Shown here one piece after another: positions 1 through 9,110 of a stretch of DNA of 64,000 nt (within the stretch, counting starts at the first letter, position 1; the number at the start of each line of letters is the position of its first letter). The notes beneath the pieces were generated by a model. It was not told the origin of the DNA. It searched no databases and saw only the letters and a list, made by a program, of their open reading frames with translations. A program made the translations under genes and the position numbers. This stretch comes from Alphaproteobacteria bacterium (GTDB lineage: Bacteria; Pseudomonadota; Alphaproteobacteria; UBA9655), in the NCBI GenBank assembly GCA_013815465.1, contig JACDGE010000004.1, positions 21,425 through 85,424 of the forward strand, written 5' to 3'.

Positions 1-365
1 GAGACTATCTTCGTAATATCAAAGGAACAGCAGCCCTTGAGTTTGCGTTCATTTTTCCTGTTTTTCTTTTATTTGTTTTTGGCTCCATTGAATTAGGATA
101 TCTCTTTTGGGCAGACTCGTCATTGAAATATGGGGCGACTTATGGCGCTCGTTACGCATTTGTCCATCCAACAGCTTCAACGGCCACAATCCAGAATTTT
201 GCCTTATCGGTCGTAGATGTTCCAGGCTCGGTAATTTCTTATACCGTAACAAATGGGGGCTTATTCGTCGATATTGATGGGTCTCTTACTTATAATTTTC
301 TTGTTGTACCTTTAAATCCCATTACAATTAATGTGCATGCACGCCAAGTTCTCCCATTGCCCTAG
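1..365 (+). CDS. TadE-like pilus assembly protein (5' end outside window)
   Basis: The reading frame is open from base 3 to the TAG at 363-365, giving about 120 residues with the N-terminus missing. It begins with the TadE hallmark: a conserved Glu in a hydrophobic helix (ALEFAFIFPVFLLFVFG) followed by a second conserved Glu (SIELGY). TadE proteins are minor pseudopilins of the Flp/Tad pilus, processed by the CpaA-type prepilin peptidase. A matching prepilin peptidase gene lies at about 25.4-26.0 kb on the other strand. The C-terminal 80 residues are beta-rich and low in charge, as expected for a pseudopilin globular part. The true start, and whether tadG or other tad genes lie to the left, cannot be seen. 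Confidence 0.8.
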   Translation, partial: DYLRNIKGTAALEFAFIFPVFLLFVFGSIELGYLFWADSSLKYGATYGARYAFVHPTASTATIQNFALSVVDVPGSVISYTVTNGGLFVDIDGSLTYNFLVVPLNPITINVHARQVLPLP

Positions 366-467
366 ACATCTGGGCGCTACATTTAAAAAATAAAAACTAG
401 CTTTTTTAGAAATTAGCATCTATATATAATTTAATTCATTTAAACCCCTTACATACTGGTTATATTC

Positions 468-2030
468 ATGACAACATTTAAGTCCTTTGGCCTGCCCTCT
501 TTTCTCAATGAAGCTCTTGAGAGGATGGACATTGCCATCCCTACTCCTATCCAAGAAAAAGCTATTCCCGCAGGCCTTGAAGGTCATGATATCTTGGGAT
601 CTGCCCAAACGGGTACAGGAAAAACCATGGCTTACCTTATTCCTCTCATTACAAACCTAATGAAGACGGAACGGTCAACAGCCCTTATTATGGCGCCGAC
701 CCGTGAGCTTGCTGCCCAAATTCAAGATGCAGCCCGTGACTTGAACGGTAGAAAAATGAATGTCGTGCTCTTGATTGGGGGCGATTCAATGTACAAGCAA
801 CTCTCTGCTCTCAAGCGGGGGCCACGTCTTATTGTAGGAACTCCAGGTCGGATTAATGATCACCTCACCAGAGGAACGTTACGGTTAAATGAAACTCGTT
901 TTCTTGTCCTTGATGAGACCGATCGCATGTTGGATATGGGCTTTACGGACGTATTGAAAAAAATCGTTCACCATTTACCAAAAGAACGTCAAACATTCAT
1001 GTTTTCAGCGACTATGCCGCCAAGTATCAAGACTTTATCCATGGCCTATCTAACCGATCCTCAACATATTGCCGTAGGGTCAACGACCCAACCGGTTTTA
1101 AAGATCAAACAAGAAATCGTTCAGACCTCATCAAGTGATAAATTTCCATGTCTTATCAAAGAATTAGAGTCGCGAGAAGGCTCTGTCATTATCTTTGTAA
1201 AAACCAAGCATGGGGCGGATCGACTCGCAGAAAGACTTTCTCGCCAAGATCATCAGGCCAATGCCATGCATGGTGATTTAAAACAACGCAAGCGGGAAGA
1301 AGTTATTAAAGACTTTAGAAACCTCACAAAGCGGATTTTAGTAGCTACAGATATCGCAGCTCGTGGACTCGATATTCCTCATATTAAGCACGTTATCAAT
1401 TATGACCTTCCCCAATGTCCTGAAGATTACATTCATCGGATTGGCCGCACAGGGCGCGCAGGAATGGAAGGCCATGCCCTTTCCCTTGTCTCCCCAGAAG
1501 ATGGGAATAAGTGGAGACGCATTCATAACCTTATCGAAACAGGGCATGATGATCCTTCCTTAGACGCTAAGTCCAAGTCACGAAATAGAACAAAGCAAAG
1601 ACCCTTTCAAAAGTCTGGGCCATCAGATGGCAGGTTTGGAGCATCGAAGCGAGAAGACAACAAGTCAGGAGCCGGAAGGCATAACGAAAGAAAATTTGGA
1701 AGCCCAAAACGAGATGGTGACAAGCCGGACGCTTCAAGACATGAAGAAAGAAGGTTTGGGGCGCCAAAACGCGATGGCAACAAACCTGACGCTTCAAGAC
1801 ATGAAGAGAGAAGATTTGGAGCCCCAAAACGTGAGGGTGACAAGCCGGGCGGTTCAAGACATGAAGGTTTTAAGAAGAGTTTCTCCAAAAGAGGGCCCTC
1901 TAAGCCTACTGACGCCCGTAGCGAAGGATCAAGGCCTGAAGGAGCACAACGACCTGCTGCGTTCAAAAGAGCAGCTCCCAAGCGAGATACGGGTGGAAAG
2001 CGTGGCCCTTCCCAACGTGCATGGGCTTGA
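468..2030 (+). CDS. DEAD-box ATP-dependent RNA helicase, RhlE type, with repetitive basic tail
   Basis: The 520-residue protein carries the full helicase motif set: Q motif (about 22-30), Walker A AQTGTGKT (46-53), PTRELAAQ (77-84), TPGR (125-128), motif II (149-152), SAT (180-182), TDIAARGLD (294-302) and HRIGRTGRAG (323-332). Such enzymes unwind short RNA duplexes in ribosome assembly and RNA decay. Motif II reads DETD rather than DEAD, keeping the catalytic D and E. Residues 388-467 are four tandem 20-residue copies (RRFGAPKRDGxKPDASRHEE-like) rich in Arg, Lys, Gly and Ser, followed by more basic sequence, a likely RNA-binding tail. The start at 468 places the Q motif at the usual distance. 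There is no strong ribosome-binding site upstream. Confidence 0.93.
   Translation: MTTFKSFGLPSFLNEALERMDIAIPTPIQEKAIPAGLEGHDILGSAQTGTGKTMAYLIPLITNLMKTERSTALIMAPTRELAAQIQDAARDLNGRKMNVVLLIGGDSMYKQLSALKRGPRLIVGTPGRINDHLTRGTLRLNETRFLVLDETDRMLDMGFTDVLKKIVHHLPKERQTFMFSATMPPSIKTLSMAYLTDPQHIAVGSTTQPVLKIKQEIVQTSSSDKFPCLIKELESREGSVIIFVKTKHGADRLAERLSRQDHQANAMHGDLKQRKREEVIKDFRNLTKRILVATDIAARGLDIPHIKHVINYDLPQCPEDYIHRIGRTGRAGMEGHALSLVSPEDGNKWRRIHNLIETGHDDPSLDAKSKSRNRTKQRPFQKSGPSDGRFGASKREDNKSGAGRHNERKFGSPKRDGDKPDASRHEERRFGAPKRDGNKPDASRHEERRFGAPKREGDKPGGSRHEGFKKSFSKRGPSKPTDARSEGSRPEGAQRPAAFKRAAPKRDTGGKRGPSQRAWA
1629..1868 (+). repeat. Four tandem 60-bp in-frame repeats in helicase tail
   Basis: Four consecutive 60-bp units each encode 20 residues of the form (R)RFGAPKR(D/E)G(D/N)KP(D/G)ASRHEE. 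The first unit is the most diverged; units two to four are close copies at DNA level, which fits expansion by slippage or unequal exchange. Copy number may differ between strains. Confidence 0.9.
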
Positions 2031-2074
2031 TAGAAAGATTGTTTGGAGCCTGATACAGTATCCTATATTGCCAT

Positions 2075-2122
2075 AGGGCAGCCCGGGAGCCTCATCTTTG
2101 CGAAGAAAGGGATGACAGCTCG
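2075..2122. repeat. Degenerate dispersed palindromic repeat
   Basis: The stretch contains AGGGCAGCCCGGGAGC and ends in GGGATGACAGCTCG. Both pieces resemble the CCCGGGATGACAGCG family seen at 29.4-29.5 kb and inside addA at 39.5-39.6 kb. It lies directly downstream of the helicase gene. The arms are eroded, so only family resemblance is claimed. Confidence 0.5.
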
Positions 2123-2229
2123 TGGGGGATAGGGCTTTAGGAAATGAAAAAATCGGATGACGCCAATGAATATAAATGTTTAAGTAATGACTTTATAAAA
2201 ACACTCAAATGTCTTAACAGAAAAAATAG

Positions 2230-3153
2230 ATGCGGAAGAGATTTTTTAATTACTTTAAATATAAAAATACTGTTATATATTTAAGTTTTTTATTTTTCCC
2301 CTTACCTGTGTTTTGCACAGATGGTCCCTCTAATCCAGAAAAAGAGCCTAAAGAAGCATCTCCCCTAAATATCGGTAACTTTGCGCTGCCCACCCCACAA
2401 CAACCTGGTCCTTTAATAAGCTTTGGGCAACATGTGATTAATAAAGATCAAGCCCAAGTTTTTTGGTTTGCGGACGATTTTAAGGGAGAGAAAAAGCATA
2501 AAATTGATCTTATTCCCACCCTATTGCTTGGAGTTACAGATGATTTTTCGATTTCTTTCAGTGCTCCGCTCGCGGTAAAGTACAAAGATGAAAAGACGCA
2601 TTCTTCAGGCTGTGAAGATATATTCTTGCAACTTGAGTATGCGCCTTATACAGCAAAAACAGCGAATTTTCAAGAACAACTGACCTTACTTACCAGTATT
2701 ACTTTTCCTACAGGTTCTACACACAAGCAGCCTCAAACGGGTTTTGGCTCATCCAGCTTCTTTGTAGGAGGGACATTTAGCCGTATGTATACAGATTGGT
2801 TTGGCTTTACGTCTCATGGGGTCTTACTAACAACTTCCGATGAGGGAACAAAATTTGGCGATGAGTTTTTGTACCAATGCGGTTTGGGAAGGAATATTTT
2901 TAGTATAGCTTCTGAATTGATTATTTCCGGAATGATAGAAATAGATGGTCAATACGTTAAAAAAGATAAAATAAAGAAAATTACCAATCCTGATTCGGGT
3001 GGAAATATACTATATGTAACTCCTTCACTGTGGATTTCCACAAAAAGGGTAATCTTTCAGGTGGGATTCGGGTTACCCGCAACACAGCATTTGTTTGGAA
3101 ATCAAAAAAAGAACAATTATTTACTGGCTGCCAATTGTGGGTGGACATTCTAG
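2230..3153 (+). CDS. Exported beta-barrel candidate (MetA-pathway/transporter-like OMP)
   Basis: The 307-residue protein has a basic N-terminus and a hydrophobic segment ending near VFCTDG (about residues 16-31), a likely Sec signal peptide. After a short Pro/Glu-rich linker it consists of alternating amphipathic strands and ends in Trp-Thr-Phe, a C-terminal aromatic typical of outer-membrane barrels folded by BAM. Segments such as LTLLTSITFPTGS and GFGSSSFFVGG resemble proteins of the 'MetA-pathway of phenol degradation' family (PF13557). That assignment is by pattern only; substrate and function are unknown. The gene stands alone, facing the convergent kinase gene 25 bp away. Confidence 0.65.
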   Translation: MRKRFFNYFKYKNTVIYLSFLFFPLPVFCTDGPSNPEKEPKEASPLNIGNFALPTPQQPGPLISFGQHVINKDQAQVFWFADDFKGEKKHKIDLIPTLLLGVTDDFSISFSAPLAVKYKDEKTHSSGCEDIFLQLEYAPYTAKTANFQEQLTLLTSITFPTGSTHKQPQTGFGSSSFFVGGTFSRMYTDWFGFTSHGVLLTTSDEGTKFGDEFLYQCGLGRNIFSIASELIISGMIEIDGQYVKKDKIKKITNPDSGGNILYVTPSLWISTKRVIFQVGFGLPATQHLFGNQKKNNYLLAANCGWTF

Positions 3154-3178
3154 GGGTGCAAGCTGCAGATAATGCTCC

Positions 3179-5551
3179 TTAAGCGAGACAAGCCATTTGA
3201 TCCTTTGCTTGAACCTCTAAAGGAAGACGGGGTAAAAAACAGCTGACGGTTGTTCCACTATTGGCTTTTGCACCCAATTCTACGCGGCCTCCGTGGAGCT
3301 CAATCAGCTTTTTTACCAATGACAGCCCAAATCCAGAGCCAGCGTCCCTCTCATCTTTTCCCTGTTCGAATGTATTAAACATGCGTATTTGCTCCTCAAA
3401 TGCTATTCCTCCGCCCCGATTGGTCACAGATACAATAAGTTCTTCTTGTATAATATTTGCTTCCATTATGATTTTTCCATTGCTCGACGTGGATTTAATG
3501 GCATTGCTTAAAAGATTTAAGAGCACTTGCTTAAGACGCCCTTCATCAGCAACCCACTTATTTATCTCCTTATTGCACTTAATAGTAATATGCTGTCTAT
3601 TTTCTTCTGCCGCTTTGGAAATAAGTTTTACGACATTTTGTAATAATTCTGGAATTTTTACAATACTAAGCTCAAGTGCTAAATGTCCGGCTTCGATGGA
3701 CGCTAAATCTAAAATATCATTTACAAGTGACAAAAGATTTGTTGAAGCCTCTAATACACCCTCCACATAGTTATTTTGTTTTTCATTTAATTCTCCAAAA
3801 TATTTATTTTTTAAAGACTCAGTAAAACCAATAATTGTGTTAAGAGGTGATTTTAATTCATGAGAAACACTTTCAATGAATTCTGATTTTAAGTGATCAG
3901 CAGTTTCAAGGGCTTCATTCTTTTCTTGGAGAACTTGCTGCACATGAAAGGTGTCAGTGGTATCAACACAACTTATCAGGTGACTACCATTGGGAAGAGG
4001 AAAATAGCCAAAATTTAGAATCATTCCATCTCTTCTTTTGAGCTGCTCTGCTTTAGGGACGCGGTCAGTAATACTTTCAATAAACTGTGCTTTATACGTT
4101 TCCCAATCATCTTGATAATCAAAAAAATCTTTTAATTTTTCCACGATTTGATTCAGATGTTGCCCGATATTAATATCTCCCTCTTCGAAATTCCAAAGGC
4201 GGCGAAAACTAGGGTTAAAAATTTCAAGGCGATTATTGCTGCCTATAACAACGACTCCCTCAAAAAGATTATCTAAAGTAGCTTGATATGAATTGAGGAG
4301 AGTTTTGTTGTTTCTCTCAAGACTCAAATAATTTGTTACATCCTCAATCATGAACAAAAGCCCGCCCATGGGGTGAGGAGCACTAAAAATCCGTAGCGTT
4401 CGCTCATCCGGCAAGTGCAGCATTTCTTCTATGGGTTCCCGTTGCTCTGTAAGCAGTTGAAGACACTTCTTTTTATGAGCAGGAAAGTCGGCATATTCAG
4501 GAAGCTGTCGTCGGCCTCTCAACTCTTCAAGAACTTCATCCAAACGGGGGTGTGTTTTAAGGAATTCTTCATCAAAACTATTTAAATTCACATAAGCTTG
4601 ATTGTAATATTGCAAAGTACCAAAACCATCATAAATAGCGATGGCTGTTGAAAGATGAGCGAGAACCTCATCATGGGCATCCACAAGATTTTGAATTTCC
4701 TTTTGGGCATTCTTAAGCTCTGAAATATCAAAAGCAACGCCTAGCGTCCCCTTTTCTAATGCATTTGGGAGCTCACAAATACGAAAATGTCGTCCGTCCT
4801 GTTCAGCCATCGCAGCTGAACCTTCAAAAAATTGCTTTTCATTCGTATGAAGTGCTTTACGAGCAAGTATCTTAGCCGTACGAGATGGAATGAGCTCAAT
4901 GCCTTCGTGTTGTACAACCTGAGAAGTGGCTCCCACGACCTCTGAATAGGCACGGTTACAATAGGTAATCCTTTGATCTTGGTCTCGATGCCAGATAAGA
5001 ATAGGCAGCATGTCTAATGTCGCTTGTAACGTCCTCAAAAAACTTTCTTTTTTCTGGGAATTTTCTGCATTCAGGCGTTCAAGATAGGTCGACTCTGTAA
5101 TATTCTGGAGCCAGAAAATATATTTTCCTTTTAACGGCTCTCCTTCAAAGGCGTAAATAGCATTGCCTTTGGCTGGGTGGATTTGTATTTTAAAGCAAAC
5201 ACCTTTATTAATTAATTCATTTATTGCTGATTCTACTTCATGAAAAACGTCCGGATGTAAAAAATCCTTAAAAGATTGAAGAGAATGACCTGGAAAGAAA
5301 GGAGAGCGATCAATAATTTGATCTCCCTCACATAAAGCCCACGCATCATCACGTGTTAAAAGAATATGCTTTAATGTTCGAGTATTTTGGCGCTCTGTTA
5401 GCCACAACATGCAAAAGACGCCTCCCAGGAGAAGAAACAAAGAAGCCCAAGAAAAGGCAGAAAAGTATCCACTGGCCCAGCCGATTGAAGGAACGGCTCC
5501 AATAAATAAAAATAAGGCTATGTTTTTTATCAAACTTTTTTGTGCCTCCAT
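3179..5551 (-). CDS. Multi-PAS sensor histidine kinase, DivL-like
   Basis: The 790-residue protein has two N-terminal membrane segments (about 8-55), three to four PAS domains (about 110-520), then HisKA and HATPase domains. The third PAS region has the alphaproteobacterial signature (ELRGRRQLPEYADF, LHLPDERTLRIF, then FNPSFRRLWNF) found in DivL-related cell-cycle kinases. The phosphoacceptor box VSHELKSPLN keeps His, unlike Caulobacter DivL, where Tyr replaces it. The N box (LLNLLSNAIKS) and G2 (GSGFGLSLVKK) are present. The G1 box reads VTNRGGGI, with Asn in place of the usual adenine-contacting Asp, so ATP binding may be altered. A role in polarity or CtrA control is inferred from family only. 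Confidence 0.85.
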   Translation of the reverse strand: MEAQKSLIKNIALFLFIGAVPSIGWASGYFSAFSWASLFLLLGGVFCMLWLTERQNTRTLKHILLTRDDAWALCEGDQIIDRSPFFPGHSLQSFKDFLHPDVFHEVESAINELINKGVCFKIQIHPAKGNAIYAFEGEPLKGKYIFWLQNITESTYLERLNAENSQKKESFLRTLQATLDMLPILIWHRDQDQRITYCNRAYSEVVGATSQVVQHEGIELIPSRTAKILARKALHTNEKQFFEGSAAMAEQDGRHFRICELPNALEKGTLGVAFDISELKNAQKEIQNLVDAHDEVLAHLSTAIAIYDGFGTLQYYNQAYVNLNSFDEEFLKTHPRLDEVLEELRGRRQLPEYADFPAHKKKCLQLLTEQREPIEEMLHLPDERTLRIFSAPHPMGGLLFMIEDVTNYLSLERNNKTLLNSYQATLDNLFEGVVVIGSNNRLEIFNPSFRRLWNFEEGDINIGQHLNQIVEKLKDFFDYQDDWETYKAQFIESITDRVPKAEQLKRRDGMILNFGYFPLPNGSHLISCVDTTDTFHVQQVLQEKNEALETADHLKSEFIESVSHELKSPLNTIIGFTESLKNKYFGELNEKQNNYVEGVLEASTNLLSLVNDILDLASIEAGHLALELSIVKIPELLQNVVKLISKAAEENRQHITIKCNKEINKWVADEGRLKQVLLNLLSNAIKSTSSNGKIIMEANIIQEELIVSVTNRGGGIAFEEQIRMFNTFEQGKDERDAGSGFGLSLVKKLIELHGGRVELGAKANSGTTVSCFLPRLPLEVQAKDQMACLA

Positions 5552-5653
5552 GTCTTATATTTAGTCACAAAAATTACTTTTTCACAAGGGACGTGTTTTC
5601 GGAAGGCAGCAAAAAGATGAAGAAAAGGAAGAGTATTGTGATTATACAAGGGA

Positions 5654-6172
5654 TTAGTGTTTCTTAGCTTCCTCATTTTTTATAACATAATCCCACAATT
5701 CTTCAAGAATACGCGCGTAAAGCTCTCGCTTAAAAGGTACGATTAGATCTAAAAGCTCTGTTTTTTCAGCCCATTTCCAAGCACGAAACTCGGGATGATA
5801 GGTATTGATGTTGATGTCTTCATCTTGTCCCCGAAAACGTAAAATATACCAAATTTGCTTTTGACCCTTAAATTTTCCATGCCATAAACGCTCTGAAATT
5901 TGGGGGGGTAAATCATATTTGTACCATGTTTTTGACTTAACAATGATTTCTACGTTACGGGTTCCAATTTCTTCTTCCAATTCACGGAGCATGGCTTGAT
6001 CTGTATCTTCGTGAGGGCCTATTCCTCCTTGAGGCATTTGCCACGCATAGTCTGTTACCTCCAAACGCTGGCCTACAAAGATTTTGTTCTCTGCATTGAG
6101 AATCATCATTCCCACAGCTGGACGGTATAAAGGATCTCCAAATTCATCGTCAAAAAAGCGCATATCATTCAC
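5654..6172 (-). CDS. rppH: RNA pyrophosphohydrolase (Nudix)
   Basis: The 172-residue protein matches RppH in length and in motifs: YRPAVGMMILN near the N-terminus, WQMPQGGI, and a complete Nudix box (G-x5-E-x7-REL-x-EE-x-G, about residues 50-72). RppH removes pyrophosphate from triphosphorylated mRNA 5' ends and so opens the way to RNase E decay; relatives also act on dinucleoside polyphosphates. The FRAWKWAEK segment near residue 130 is typical of the family. ATG codons at residues 1 and 4 are both possible starts. The gene lies 102 bp upstream of the DivL-like kinase and appears to be independently transcribed. Confidence 0.92.
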   Translation of the reverse strand: MNDMRFFDDEFGDPLYRPAVGMMILNAENKIFVGQRLEVTDYAWQMPQGGIGPHEDTDQAMLRELEEEIGTRNVEIIVKSKTWYKYDLPPQISERLWHGKFKGQKQIWYILRFRGQDEDININTYHPEFRAWKWAEKTELLDLIVPFKRELYARILEELWDYVIKNEEAKKH

Positions 6173-6632
6173 TTCTCATATTGCCTAAACTAACAGATTA
6201 CACCTTTTTAAGGACTTTTTTAAGCCAAGTTCTGCTTAAAAAATCGAGAAAAGTACGAAACGAGTCTGTCATTTGTCATTGTTAAGATAGAGTGTATTGT
6301 TTTTCAACGAAAAAATGGGAGACCCCCTAAGAGAAAAATTTTATGCCACTAATTATATTGACAAAGACCCGCAAGATATCTATATGATGACTTACGATGT
6401 CAAGAAGTGATGTCTTTAATTAATTTATGAGAACCCATTTAATGTCTAACGTTGACAAAAAAAATTTTCAAATTTCTTTCTCCAGTGGACTCCACCTCCT
6501 CCTCCGCTAAGGCGGAGCATACTCAACTATTTCACACATTTTATACCGATCGATTTTTACAAAATAACCAATTTGTGGACTTTTGTAGAATTCAACTAAT
6601 TTAATATACTTATTATTTAAACGAGGAAAACG
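6173..6632. other. 460-bp intergenic region with hairpin and two tiny open frames
   Basis: No convincing gene lies here. A 31-codon open frame (6315-6410, beginning MGDPLREKFYATNY) and a 22-codon frame (6442-6510) lack ribosome-binding sites and may be relics. A 6-bp GC stem (6502-6507 with 6512-6517, CTCCGC/GCGGAG) overlaps the end of the second. It has no following T run, so it is not a classical terminator. The last 70 bp should contain the promoter for the MFS gene; no strong sigma-70 pair was found. Confidence 0.5.
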
Positions 6633-7847
6633 ATGTCTCCTTCACGTTCAGTTGCATGGATGATCTGGATGATTGCATCCATATTTTATGCTTATCAATA
6701 CGTTTTACGGGTTATGCCCAATATCATGCTTGAAGATATTATGCAGCAATTTAATATTGATGCAGCGGTCTTCGGTCAATATTCAGGATTTTATTATCTC
6801 GGGTATTGCATTGTCCATTTACCCATCGCCATCATGCTGGATCGCTATGGCCCCAAAAAAGTCATGGCGGGGTGCATCTTACTGACAGCTATCGGCCTCT
6901 TGCCGATCATTATGACAGACTATTGGGTGTACCCTATAGTGGGTAGAACCCTCATTGGTATGGGCTCTTCTGCGGCCATCCTAGGGGCTTTTAAAGTCAT
7001 TCGTATGGGCTTTAGGGAAGAACGCTTTGCAAGAATGCTGAGCCTTGCGGTTACCATTGGGCTGATCGGCGCCATCTATGGAGGCGGCCCCGTGAGCTAT
7101 ATGTGCGATACCTTGGGCTATAAAGTGGTCGTTCAAATTTTTGTCGGATTAGGTATTGTCTTGGCTGGATTAACGTACTTTATCGTCCCCAATATGGTCC
7201 CCAGCCCTCACAGGCCTATTCGAGCTGATATTAAGGAGGTTCTAACCAATCCTAGAGTGATATCTTTATGCATATTTGCAGGTATGATGGTAGGTCCTTT
7301 AGAAGGATTTGCCGATGTGTGGGGATCAGAATTCTTGAAGCAAGTCTATGGTTTTGATACGGGTGTGGCAAGTTACCTCCCCTCCATGATTTTCGTGGGG
7401 ATGTGCTTCGGAGCTCCCATTCTAACCCTAATTGCGGAAAAGACGGGTAGTTATTTAGGCTGTATTATAGGCGCTGGAATTGTTATGGCCTTTATTTTTA
7501 TGGCTTTAATTTTGGGGTTCCTGACGGTCAATAGCATAACCATTGGCTTTCTGATCGTGGGTCTTTCGCAAGCCTATCAGATCATTGCGATTTATAAGGC
7601 CTCGACCTATGTTCCTGAACATGTATCTGGACTGACAACAGCCGTTGCGAATATGATTATTATGAGCTTTGGATATGGGTATCATACGGTTATCGGTTTG
7701 GTGGTCAATGCTTATGAAGGAATCAACATGGTTCAAGCCTACGTCTATGGGGTCGGCGTGATTCCAATCATTGTAGGCATGGGCGCTACAGGATGCGCTG
7801 TGCTTGCATGGCACGATAAAAGGAGGATGAATAATGTTATTATCTAA
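6633..7847 (+). CDS. Major facilitator superfamily transporter
   Basis: The 404-residue protein has about twelve hydrophobic segments. The MFS loop 2-3 signature appears as LDRYGPKK after the second membrane helix, and FREERFARMLSL follows TM4, as in the glycerol-3-phosphate/hexuronate-like MFS branch. It is an inner-membrane symporter or antiporter of unknown substrate. A GAGG ribosome-binding site lies 8 bp before the ATG. It overlaps the following YbaK gene by 14 bp, and the DUF2000 gene follows 14 bp later, so the three are probably cotranscribed. Confidence 0.88.
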   Translation: MSPSRSVAWMIWMIASIFYAYQYVLRVMPNIMLEDIMQQFNIDAAVFGQYSGFYYLGYCIVHLPIAIMLDRYGPKKVMAGCILLTAIGLLPIIMTDYWVYPIVGRTLIGMGSSAAILGAFKVIRMGFREERFARMLSLAVTIGLIGAIYGGGPVSYMCDTLGYKVVVQIFVGLGIVLAGLTYFIVPNMVPSPHRPIRADIKEVLTNPRVISLCIFAGMMVGPLEGFADVWGSEFLKQVYGFDTGVASYLPSMIFVGMCFGAPILTLIAEKTGSYLGCIIGAGIVMAFIFMALILGFLTVNSITIGFLIVGLSQAYQIIAIYKASTYVPEHVSGLTTAVANMIIMSFGYGYHTVIGLVVNAYEGINMVQAYVYGVGVIPIIVGMGATGCAVLAWHDKRRMNNVII

Positions 7848-8310
7848 AAGCGCTCAAAGCGTTCAGGCAGCCCTCGAAGAGAAGGGTATAACATCTCGAG
7901 TTGTAGAGCTTGCGGCCAGCACAAGAACAGCTCAGGACGCAGTGGCTGCTATTGGCTGCGATGTGGCTCAGATTGTTAAGTCGCTTATCTTTAAGACGAG
8001 GATGTCGCAGAAACCCGTCCTCGTTTTGGCGTCAGGTCCCAACAGGGTGAATGAAAAGCACATTGAATCTCTCGTGGGGGAAAGTATCGTCAAAGCAGAT
8101 GCGGACTTTACCCGCAAGGTCACAGGCTTTGCCATCGGCGGGATTCCTCCCTTTGGCCACAAGCAGGCTATCGAATTGATTTTTATTGATGAAGATTTAC
8201 TAAACTTTGAGGATGTATGGGCTGCAGCCGGCACACCTCATGCGGTGTTTTGTTTGAAGGGAAAAGATTTACGAGAGATGACAAAGGGTAAGGTCGTTTC
8301 GGTTCAATAA
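7834..8310 (+). CDS. YbaK/EbsC-type aminoacyl-tRNA deacylase
   Basis: The 158-residue protein is a stand-alone YbaK/ProX editing domain: DVAQIVKSLIFK (about 48-59), VLVLASGPNRVNEKHI, and the near-invariant TGFAIGGIPPFGH (about 97-109). Family members hydrolyse mischarged tRNA, usually Cys-tRNA(Pro) or Ala-tRNA(Pro). Length and motifs are complete. The start codon overlaps the end of the MFS gene, indicating translational coupling. Which mischarged tRNA it edits cannot be told from sequence. Confidence 0.9.
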   Translation: MLLSKSAQSVQAALEEKGITSRVVELAASTRTAQDAVAAIGCDVAQIVKSLIFKTRMSQKPVLVLASGPNRVNEKHIESLVGESIVKADADFTRKVTGFAIGGIPPFGHKQAIELIFIDEDLLNFEDVWAAAGTPHAVFCLKGKDLREMTKGKVVSVQ

Positions 8311-8324
8311 AAAAGGAGAAAACG

Positions 8325-8738
8325 ATGTCATTTGAAAATAAGCTCGTCGCTCTTGTGAATAAAGAAATTGAAACGGGAGTTGCCATGAATGCGATTGCCC
8401 ATATGACCATTGGTCTTGGCGCACAGTTGAATCATGAGCTCTTGAGGCTTAATGACTACCAGGATAAAGATGGTAACATCTACCCACGTATCTCCCAAAT
8501 GCCTTTTATGATTTTGCGGGGGAAATCCAGTGAAATCAGGAAAGCAGTGGGTCAGGCAAAGGAACACCAAATGCAATTTAGTGTCTTTACCCATACGATG
8601 ACAGGCGGCACCTATCAGGAACAGTTGGACAATACACTGCTAACGCCTGAAGAACAGCTCATTTATTATGGCGCTGTTCTCTTTGGACCATGGGATGATG
8701 TGAGCCAAATAACGAAACGGTTTTCGCTATATAAGTGA
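8325..8738 (+). CDS. DUF2000 family protein
   Basis: The 137-residue protein fits DUF2000 (PF09391), a family with a fold related to peptidyl-tRNA hydrolase 2 and no settled function. Supporting features are the N-terminal KLVALVNKEIETGVAMNAIAHM, the LGAQL segment and the central YPRISQMPFMILRGKS. It begins 14 bp after the YbaK gene with an AAAAAGGAG ribosome-binding site. Proximity to a tRNA-editing domain makes a role linked to tRNA or peptidyl-tRNA conceivable, but that is inference. Confidence 0.8.
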   Translation: MSFENKLVALVNKEIETGVAMNAIAHMTIGLGAQLNHELLRLNDYQDKDGNIYPRISQMPFMILRGKSSEIRKAVGQAKEHQMQFSVFTHTMTGGTYQEQLDNTLLTPEEQLIYYGAVLFGPWDDVSQITKRFSLYK

Positions 8739-8769
8739 AGATCTATTCGATCACTGAATACTGCATGCC

Positions 8770-9054
8770 TTACTCCACCACGAGATCCTGATACTCTAAA
8801 TGACGCTTTATGTAGGAATGCACATATGAGCAACTGGGGATGACGCGGTAATGGTTTTCCACGGCGTAATCGAGGGCAAACTTAACAATGTTCCCCGCGA
8901 TCTCGTGGCCTCTCAATTCGGGGGGAACGTAGGTGTGGTAATAATCCAAGGTTTTTCCATCGGGTAAAATAGTATAATCGAGAAGAGCTTTCTTGCCCTC
9001 TACCATTGAAAAAAACTGATGATTTTTTTTGTCATGTTCGATTGTAATGTTCAT
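8770..9054 (-). CDS. Small GNAT-fold N-acetyltransferase (YidJ/GCN5-related)
   Basis: The 94-residue protein belongs to the short GNAT group (PF14542-like). YYHTYVPPELRGHEIAG contains the acetyl-CoA pyrophosphate-binding motif in its minimal form, and VIPSCSYVHSYIKRH is the conserved C-terminal helix-strand. The family lacks the first GNAT strands and its acceptor is unknown. The ATG is preceded by AAGGAGACACAAA, a good ribosome-binding site. It converges with the DUF2000 gene. Confidence 0.85.
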   Translation of the reverse strand: MNITIEHDKKNHQFFSMVEGKKALLDYTILPDGKTLDYYHTYVPPELRGHEIAGNIVKFALDYAVENHYRVIPSCSYVHSYIKRHLEYQDLVVE

Positions 9055-9110
9055 TTTGTGTCTCCTTATATGCCTATCGGACTAGAAATTACCTATTTAC
9101 AACCCCCAGT

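Noticed and set aside
1629-1868. Regular 60-bp repeats considered as a CRISPR array
   Set aside because: Units are contiguous with no unique spacers and are translated within the helicase.
1607-1981. 124-codon antisense open frame opposite the helicase tail
   Set aside because: It is a by-product of the repetitive, codon-biased tail on the other strand; it has no start signal and mirrors the same repeat units.
3261-3770. 169-codon plus-strand frame inside the DivL-like kinase gene
   Set aside because: It lies wholly opposite the HATPase and HisKA domains, which are clearly conserved on the minus strand.
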